Below, in pieces: positions 58,446-64,000 of a stretch of DNA of 64,000 nt. Each line of letters starts with the position of its first letter. Position 1 is the first letter of the stretch. The position numbers and the translations under genes were made by a program. The stretch is taken from assembly GCA_003255065.1 (NCBI GenBank), contig QAOA01000166.1, positions 29,314 through 93,313 of the forward strand, read 5' to 3'. The stretch comes from Cercis canadensis (lineage: Eukaryota > Streptophyta > Magnoliopsida > Fabales > Fabaceae). Under the pieces are notes generated by a model that saw only the letters and a program-made list of their open reading frames with translations, had not been told where the DNA came from and did no database searches.

Positions 58446-61400
58446 GCTGTTTAGCTATATAGATAGCAATGTAAACAAATTTGATATACACTTCCAGAGA
58501 TTTTAGAAGACGAACTCAGAACTTGGGAAAGTTAAAAAATCACCTAGTTTTCTCATTCACAATTAAAAGTTAGAAAAAAGGTATAAAGCTACTTCCACAA
58601 ACAATAACTATGCTGCAGGTCAAGTTTGCCATGATGTAGTTTAAAAGTGGGGTTTTCTGTTCATTATTTGCAAGAAATAAAGTTCAATATTCATATTTCA
58701 TCCCCTTCCATTCTGCATCCTATCTCTTTATTCCTCTGACTCTGTACAGCGATGGAAGATGAAGACTTCCTATTTAAAAAAAAAAAAAAAAAAATTGGGA
58801 GGGAGGAAGATCTAACGCTTCCAAGACTAAACAATATTCAGATGTCATTGCCACATGGATTGACAACAAATGGTATCCTTACCTCATGTTGAATGGAAGA
58901 ATCACCCAAAAAAAATGTTTATTAAGATATCCAAGGACAAAAAGTTGGAGAACACTAGAACAAGGGGGTAAAAGGACGAGGAATTCTTGTGTGCTCTAAG
59001 AATAATATACTAGCCAATGAAAGAATGACAGAGTGGGTTAAAAGAATTAAAATAATATATTTAATCTAACTTGAGTGTAACTCACTTAATGTCACCATTT
59101 TATTGGAAGTACTACTTTCAGAGTACACAAGAATTTCTTGTAAAGGACGTGGAGAGGAATAAAGGGGATTGGCAGTGTATTTGGATTAGTTGTAGAAATC
59201 TAATTAACTGTTTGCTTACAAGATATTAGTGTCTAGGAATATTGTAGCCTGAAGGATCTAAGCCAAAGTTATAATGCATTTGTCCATCCGGGTCACTCAA
59301 TAATATGTTCTTACAAGATTATATGCTGACCTGAATCCATGCGACCTCACAAATAAGAAGCTCCTTAGATGAACCACAAAATTAAGCGTCTTGAATGTCT
59401 CATTTAAAACTAAGACTTTCATGTACCCATTAGCTACTCTCTTTGTATTAGGAAAAACAAATGAGAGAGAGAGAGTATGAAAAGAGCATTCTTCATTCTA
59501 GCTTCTTTCTATCCCTTCATATATAATTATCTCCCCTAGCGCAACAACGGCCTGAGAAAGCAACTTTAAGCCACTTGCCTGATTTAAAAGAAAGACAATT
59601 ACTAGTTCAGCAAGTAAACATGGACTCATTCAAAACATAATGATGCATACATAATCAATTATCACATAGAAAGTTAGAAACAGAATTATAATTTTTTTGA
59701 ATAATTCCTTTATAATTTAGCATTGTTAAGTCTTAAAGCCTGTCCAACCCACAAGCCCCTGGCTACAGTAATGAACAAAAGTAGGACAACTAATTACATT
59801 TGTTTTGTGGGTCTCAAAGAAGAAAGAAAGGAAGCATCTAAGGAACTTTTGGTAAAGGTAAAGCTTTCTTGTAAAAGAGGCCAACGAAATATAAACAAAA
59901 GACGCTAAGCATAGATGAACGAACAACGGATGAATACACAATGAAAAACACCTAAGAATGAACAAAGAAGAAAAAGTACCACATTTTGGAAAATCTATCA
60001 ACCAAGGGAAAGCACAAAACAAGGCCTCAACTTAGTAGCTAATGATTACTGACCCATTCCTACTACAAGCTGATTCCTCTCTTGTCAATTAACAAGAGAC
60101 AGGATCTAAATGGTTTCACCATTGTATGATTACAGAAACAGCTCCCAATGATAAACTCACAATTCATATTCAAATCATAAGTATCATCCTAGAAATTCAA
60201 GATCGAGAGAAAACCCTTACTGAGTGAAAAGACAATCTAACTTAGCCACCTTATGGGTCAAAATTATTTTAAATAGGTCAAAAAGTCAATTTAACAATTC
60301 TAAACCCAATCCATACCTATGTTGGACAGATTAGGCTCACAGTATAGCATTAACTTGCTGTAAACAGAAACAAATTTTATGAAAATATCCAAAATACTAT
60401 GGAAAAGATTGCAGAGACCAAAACACTTGAGGCTTCCAAACTGTCTAATCAAAGTCATTTGTCAACTCCAACTATTTTTGTATTTGAATTCCATTAATTA
60501 CTACTGTAGGTTCTCCACTGTTGCAAAATGCCTAAGCTATGAAAGGTATTATGTGTGCTCAGCCTTTTAAGTTCCAGATCGCCTATCAATCTTTCTTTCT
60601 TTTTTTATTTATTTATTTATTTTTTATTTTTTTAAAGGTGCTTTCAAAATATTCACAGAACTGAACACAGCTAATAGGACATGGCGTTTTCAGCTTTTCT
60701 AACACCACAGAAAGAGTTTAAGCCGATTAATTATGTTAGGCTCAGTAAGAACTAAAATGGGCAGAACAATTCATGCTCAAACTCAAGCAACAGCTTGATT
60801 TTTCAAAGCCATCTTCGGGAACCTGGTATGATCTCACATTTGCTCCTTGCTTATTCCTTTTTTTGTTTGTTATAGAAAATCCTTAGCTACATACCACACC
60901 CAAGAAACAATAGGAAATATTACCCATATTACAATTAATCTCTATCTATAAATTTTTTTACCAAGACCAGGGTCTTGACACCAGAATAGGTGCGTTAGAC
61001 ACACCAAAGGGTAATCCCCTTTACATAGTATCATAGAGCCATAGACTAGACATTACTGAATTAAAGCAATCGACACAGTGGAAACACCAATCCTTGAAGA
61101 AAAAGATAGGCCTGCAATCTAGAACATCAAATCTCCAGAGGCAATGACATATTTTGCACCTTTGAAAACAGGCAAAAAAGAACTGCTTAGTCTGGTTATG
61201 ATATAGCAAAGAAATTATGCCAGAATTCTGATAGGAATCACAATCCAGGTATGGGGTTCAGTGCAGAGCTCATTTTGCAGTCCAACAATAAATTAAACCA
61301 ATGCAACAGGAATTCAAAATCATTCACCTCACAGGCGAAAAAGAAAAAGCAAAATATACTAGCATCACTCAACCAATACCCAAAAGAATAAAGATTGTGT

Positions 61401-61452
61401 TAAAGTTTTTAGGCATAAAACTAATTAGAAATTGAAGAAGGAATTAACTTAC
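58446..61452. other. Intergenic, no gene recognised
   Basis: AT-rich with short open frames lacking motifs. An A tract is at 58776-58793 and a T/A-rich simple stretch at 60590-60640. The last few hundred bases are the 3' flank of the minus-strand LYR gene. Confidence 0.5.
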
Positions 61453-61725
61453 TCATTGGATGTACTTGGGTATTTCCCCTTTTCTTAGAAGGGAAAGAGA
61501 GTATTGACCAGCATCAATGAGGTCATCAATGTTGTGTAGGGAGCGTTCCTCAGAACCCAGCAAGAAAATGGCACGTACCTCTGCCTTTTTAGCTAGTCTT
61601 GCTGCTAAGCAAAGTGGCAACTGTGGAGAGTTGAGGCTTCTTAGTATTTGACGATATAGAGAAAGCACTCGTCCTCTATTACGAGCCAAATCCTCTGCTG
61701 TAGCCCATATTAGACCCTTTCCCAT
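61453..61725 (-). CDS. LYR-motif protein, probable complex I assembly factor
   Basis: A single-exon frame of 90 residues starting MGKGLIWATAEDLARNRGRV and ending GEIPKYIQ. The LYR tripeptide is at residues 23-25 (RVLSLYRQILRSL) with downstream Arg/Lys and Phe54 (VRAIFLLGSEER), as in the Complex1_LYR family. These small mitochondrial proteins bind acyl carrier protein and deliver or assemble Fe-S subunits. The sequence resembles the plant protein described as CIAF1 (EMB1793), needed for complex I assembly. That name is recognition from memory. No N-terminal presequence is obvious. The promoter lies at 61726-62050 and may be shared with a divergent plus-strand transcript. Confidence 0.82.
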   Translation of the reverse strand: MGKGLIWATAEDLARNRGRVLSLYRQILRSLNSPQLPLCLAARLAKKAEVRAIFLLGSEERSLHNIDDLIDAGQYSLSLLRKGEIPKYIQ

Positions 61726-61756
61726 TTCACCTCCAAAATCAAGAAAAATTAAGTGA

Positions 61757-61900
61757 GAACCTAGATCACAGGATTTGCCTGTAACGGGTGCCGAATTGCC
61801 TTCAGTGTGGCGGATTGGCGGTTTGAGTGCGTATCCCTCTACAATTCGCGAGCTAAAAATTGTCAGTTCGCGAATTAAAAGGTTGAGTTCGCCGCATCTG
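61757..61900. repeat. Dispersed repeat, inverted partner of 49318-49430
   Basis: Includes a palindromic TTCGCGAGCTAAAAATTG / CAGTTCGCGAATT core just upstream of the LYR gene start. It may be a MITE fragment in the promoter. Confidence 0.5.
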
Positions 61901-62247
61901 TCAAAACTCGCCGCTCGACCTTCTGTTGGTACATTTTAGCTCTGATTTCTGGGCATACAAACAGAAAGAGAGCGAGAGGGTCAAAGGGAAAGATAAATAA
62001 TCGGAGATAGGAGAAAATGTAAACGGATTAGAGTAAGAATTTCATTCTTATTTCTTCGCCATGTGGTGCCGTCGCCGTGCAACTAGAACCAGGAACAAGC
62101 GAGAGAGAGAAACTCATAAACAGTTAAAGAATGATGAGATAGAGGTATGGGGTACTGCTAGTCAGTAGTGAGTTAATTAGAATTAAATACCTAAGCTGGT
62201 TGCTCAAAAACGCCGACGTTTCTTCTTCAAACTAGTTAACAGCTCAA

Positions 62248-62403
62248 TGGCTTCTTCTAATAAAGCTTCCAATGGAGCTGAGCTCCCCTCTGGGCGAGAA
62301 TGGCGTTTGGTGCAGAGTGCAGACGCTATCTTGGACTATGCATTGAAACGGTGTCGTCTAATGGAGGGCGTCTTGTTCTTCTTATCTTGTGTCGTCTGGT
62401 AGT
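62248..62403 (+). CDS. Small unrecognised ORF, possible first exon
   Basis: ATG followed by ASSNKASNGAELPSGREWRL, VQSADAILDYALKRCRLMEG, then VLFFLSCVVW and TAG. The serine-rich start and regular composition look protein-coding, and a CTG|GTAGTT donor coincides with the stop, so it could be the first exon of a longer gene running to the right. No family recognised. Divergent from the LYR gene. Confidence 0.3.
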
Positions 62404-62426
62404 TTCATTAATCTCATTTATGTTGC

Positions 62427-62640
62427 TAGGGGTGTAAGCCAAAACCGAAAAACCGGCCAAACCGACCGAACCGGACCGAAACCGAGTCAAACCGAGTCAA
62501 ACCGAGAGAAATGGTCCGGTTTCCGGTTTGTATTTGTGAAAAACCGAGTATCCCGGTTCGGTTTTCGGTTTACATGAATGAAAACCGAAATAAAACCGAA
62601 CCGAACCGAGTCTTCAGAAACGACGTCGTTTTATATTCTT
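62427..62640. repeat. ACCGAA-rich repeat, copy 1
   Basis: Starts TAGGGGTGT (hAT-like terminus), then multiple AACCGAACCG / CGGTTCGGTTTTCGG motifs forming a long hairpin, ending at AAACGACGTCGTTTTA. About 210 bp. No matching CACCCCTA end. Confidence 0.7.
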
Positions 62641-63038
62641 AAGGTTAGCCCTTCTAAAATCCCAAAGTCTCTTCTCGACAATACCTCCCTTCAGAAATCA
62701 GTTCACAATCCCTAAACCTAGAGTTTTCCTCTCTTCGACCCTCAGTTCCTCCCATTCTCAAGTAGTCAAATCCTTAAGGACCCTAACTGGTTCTCGACTT
62801 CTCGGACTTTCATCGAGTCAAGCCATTGCCTAACTCTCCTCTCATCTCTCGGTCTCTCTGTTCTCCATCGGACCGTCGCTGTCTCGCTCTATGGTGACTG
62901 GTGAGTTACTTGTCATTCTCTCTGTTTTGTTCGAATTTCTAATGTGAGGTGTATTAGAGATGACAATGGATTGCATGCATTTTATATTTTCTGGGAAGTA
63001 ATTTTCTGGTTTGTTCGAATCTCTCCATCATTCTCTGG

Positions 63039-63246
63039 TAGGGGTGAAAGGGAAGTCAGCCAAACCGGTAAAACCGACCGAACCAGACCGAACCGGAGGA
63101 AACCGAACCGAACCAAGAGATATGATCCGGTTTTCGGTTTGAATTTTTTAAAAACCGAAGCATTCGGTTCGGTTTTCGGTTCCCATGAAGAAAACCGGTG
63201 ATAAACCGGACCGAACCGAGTCTAAGGGAAACGACGTCGTTTTAGC
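63039..63246. repeat. ACCGAA-rich repeat, copy 2
   Basis: Same layout as 62427-62640: TAGGGGTGA, AACCGACCGAACC motifs, GGTTCGGTTTTCGGTT, then AAACGACGTCGTTTTA. Direct orientation, about 612 bp apart. Confidence 0.7.
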
Positions 63247-64000
63247 CTTCTGAAGTCTTATCCCTAACCCTAACTCTCCTCGACACTTCCACTTTCACCC
63301 AAATCAGAAATTCTTCTCCCCTTTCTTCCTCTCCTTCTCTGAAGTCTCAAGTCTCGCCCCTCCTAACTATCCTCCATACTGGAACTTGAAGCCCTCACCG
63401 TCGTCGCCTTTGCCGCCTCGCCGTCGTCGCCTTTGCCACCTCGCCGTCGCCGCCATCGTGGAGAAGCTTTTGGCCAAGAATCATTCGGTTAGGTTTTTCT
63501 TCATAAGGTACTGTGAGTTTGTATCCTTCAATTTCTCTGGATATAGGTTCGATACACCTTCATTTCTGTCAATATATGTTGGATATACCTTCAATTTGTG
63601 GTTCTGGTTTGTTGCTCTCGCTCCTGCTTTCTGGTTTCTGCTACCTAGCTCATAGGTGTCTCTGAGATTCTGTTATTATGTGTTCTAGTTGATTGTGGCT
63701 TGTTTTATGTGTTAAAGGATATCAGTATTTTACATTGGCAAGGAGTTTCAATTAAATTCCATTCCTGCATGTGGCAAAAGTGACAATGTAGTAGTCCATC
63801 CCTTAGCTCATATAGCAATTTCCTCTGAGTGGAATGGTGATAGGATTTGTAATGAGTTTTTATCCCTTGTGAGGTATCTACTATTATACCAGAGGATACT
63901 AATTCTGTATGGACATTAACTTTTCAGTAAGTGGGTATTTTTCTATTTTAGAAAACTTAAAAAAGAAAAACACGCTTTCATATTAAGTGGGTAAGAGGGA
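63247..64000. other. Unresolved, possible 5' region of a gene
   Basis: 63390-63450 is a CGTCGCC/TTTGCC-rich low-complexity stretch, followed by GT donors (GGAGAAGCTTTTGGCCAAG...). It may be a leader of a gene beyond the window. No coding frame I can support. Confidence 0.3.

Noticed and set aside
59723..60022. Overlapping plus and minus frames near 59.8 kb
   Set aside because: No motif, no splice logic, AT-rich composition.
63386..63655. Plus-strand frame starting MKPSPSSPLPPRRRR
   Set aside because: Non-ATG start, low-complexity CGTCGCC repeat translation, no recognisable domain.

Overview
The window is nuclear DNA of a flowering plant, most likely a woody eudicot (inference). The evidence is germin-like protein genes with one short intron and plant signal peptides, Ty1/copia and Ty3/gypsy (Tat-like and chromovirus) retrotransposons, hAT and Mutator-like elements, a tRNA-derived SINE, AT-rich intergenic DNA and long homopolymers. 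There are two long N gaps (15496-15958 and about 41572-41678). Isolated single Ns sit at 202, 9126, 13795, 17560, 31081, 32806, 45193, 52329, 52640 and 57639, and several of these are flanked by near-identical direct repeats that look like unmerged contig ends.

Layout. 1-3.4 kb: decayed Ty1/copia element on the minus strand. 4.4-9.3 kb: first germin-like gene (GLP1) and its flanks. 9.5-12.6 kb: remnant of a Tat-like gypsy element on the minus strand, carrying a Mutator-like element with a captured EXO70 fragment. 12.6-19.35 kb: plus-strand germin-like pseudogenes, a foldback element and the orphaned 5' part of a YqaJ-nuclease gene. 19.4-28.6 kb: chromovirus 3' fragment abutting a degenerate Tat-like gypsy element with a 3' tandem-repeat array and one long 3' LTR. 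28.6-45.06 kb: tandem germin-like array (GLP2, GLP3, GLP4 and pseudogene GLP5), all on the minus strand. 45.06-48.5 kb: second Tat LTR remnant with a second EXO70-carrying Mutator-like element, then a SINE split by a hAT element. 49.4-56.9 kb: a second copy of the 13.8-19.35 kb block, here with an apparently intact YqaJ-like nuclease exon, and with a germin-like pseudogene split by a third Mutator-like element that carries a PPR-like fragment. 57-64 kb: LINE remnant, an LYR-motif protein gene, and two ACCGAA-rich repeats.

Functional content. The best-supported genes are four germin-like (cupin) genes, one YqaJ-type nuclease gene with an unresolved 5' end, and one LYR-motif mitochondrial assembly factor. 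The germin-like genes fall into two types. Type I (GLP1, GLP2, GLP4) keeps all four metal ligands. Type II (GLP3, pseudogene GLP5) is degenerating: GLP3 has lost a ligand glutamate and its ancestral splice donor. The array unit is a dimer (type I + type II + two spacers) of about 8 kb. All eight germin-like copies share a TGA that removes the usual C-terminal tryptophan tail.

I found no novel gene system. The most informative features are the dimeric germin-like array, the three Mutator-like elements with different captured gene fragments, and several transposons dated by empty sites in the paralogous block.
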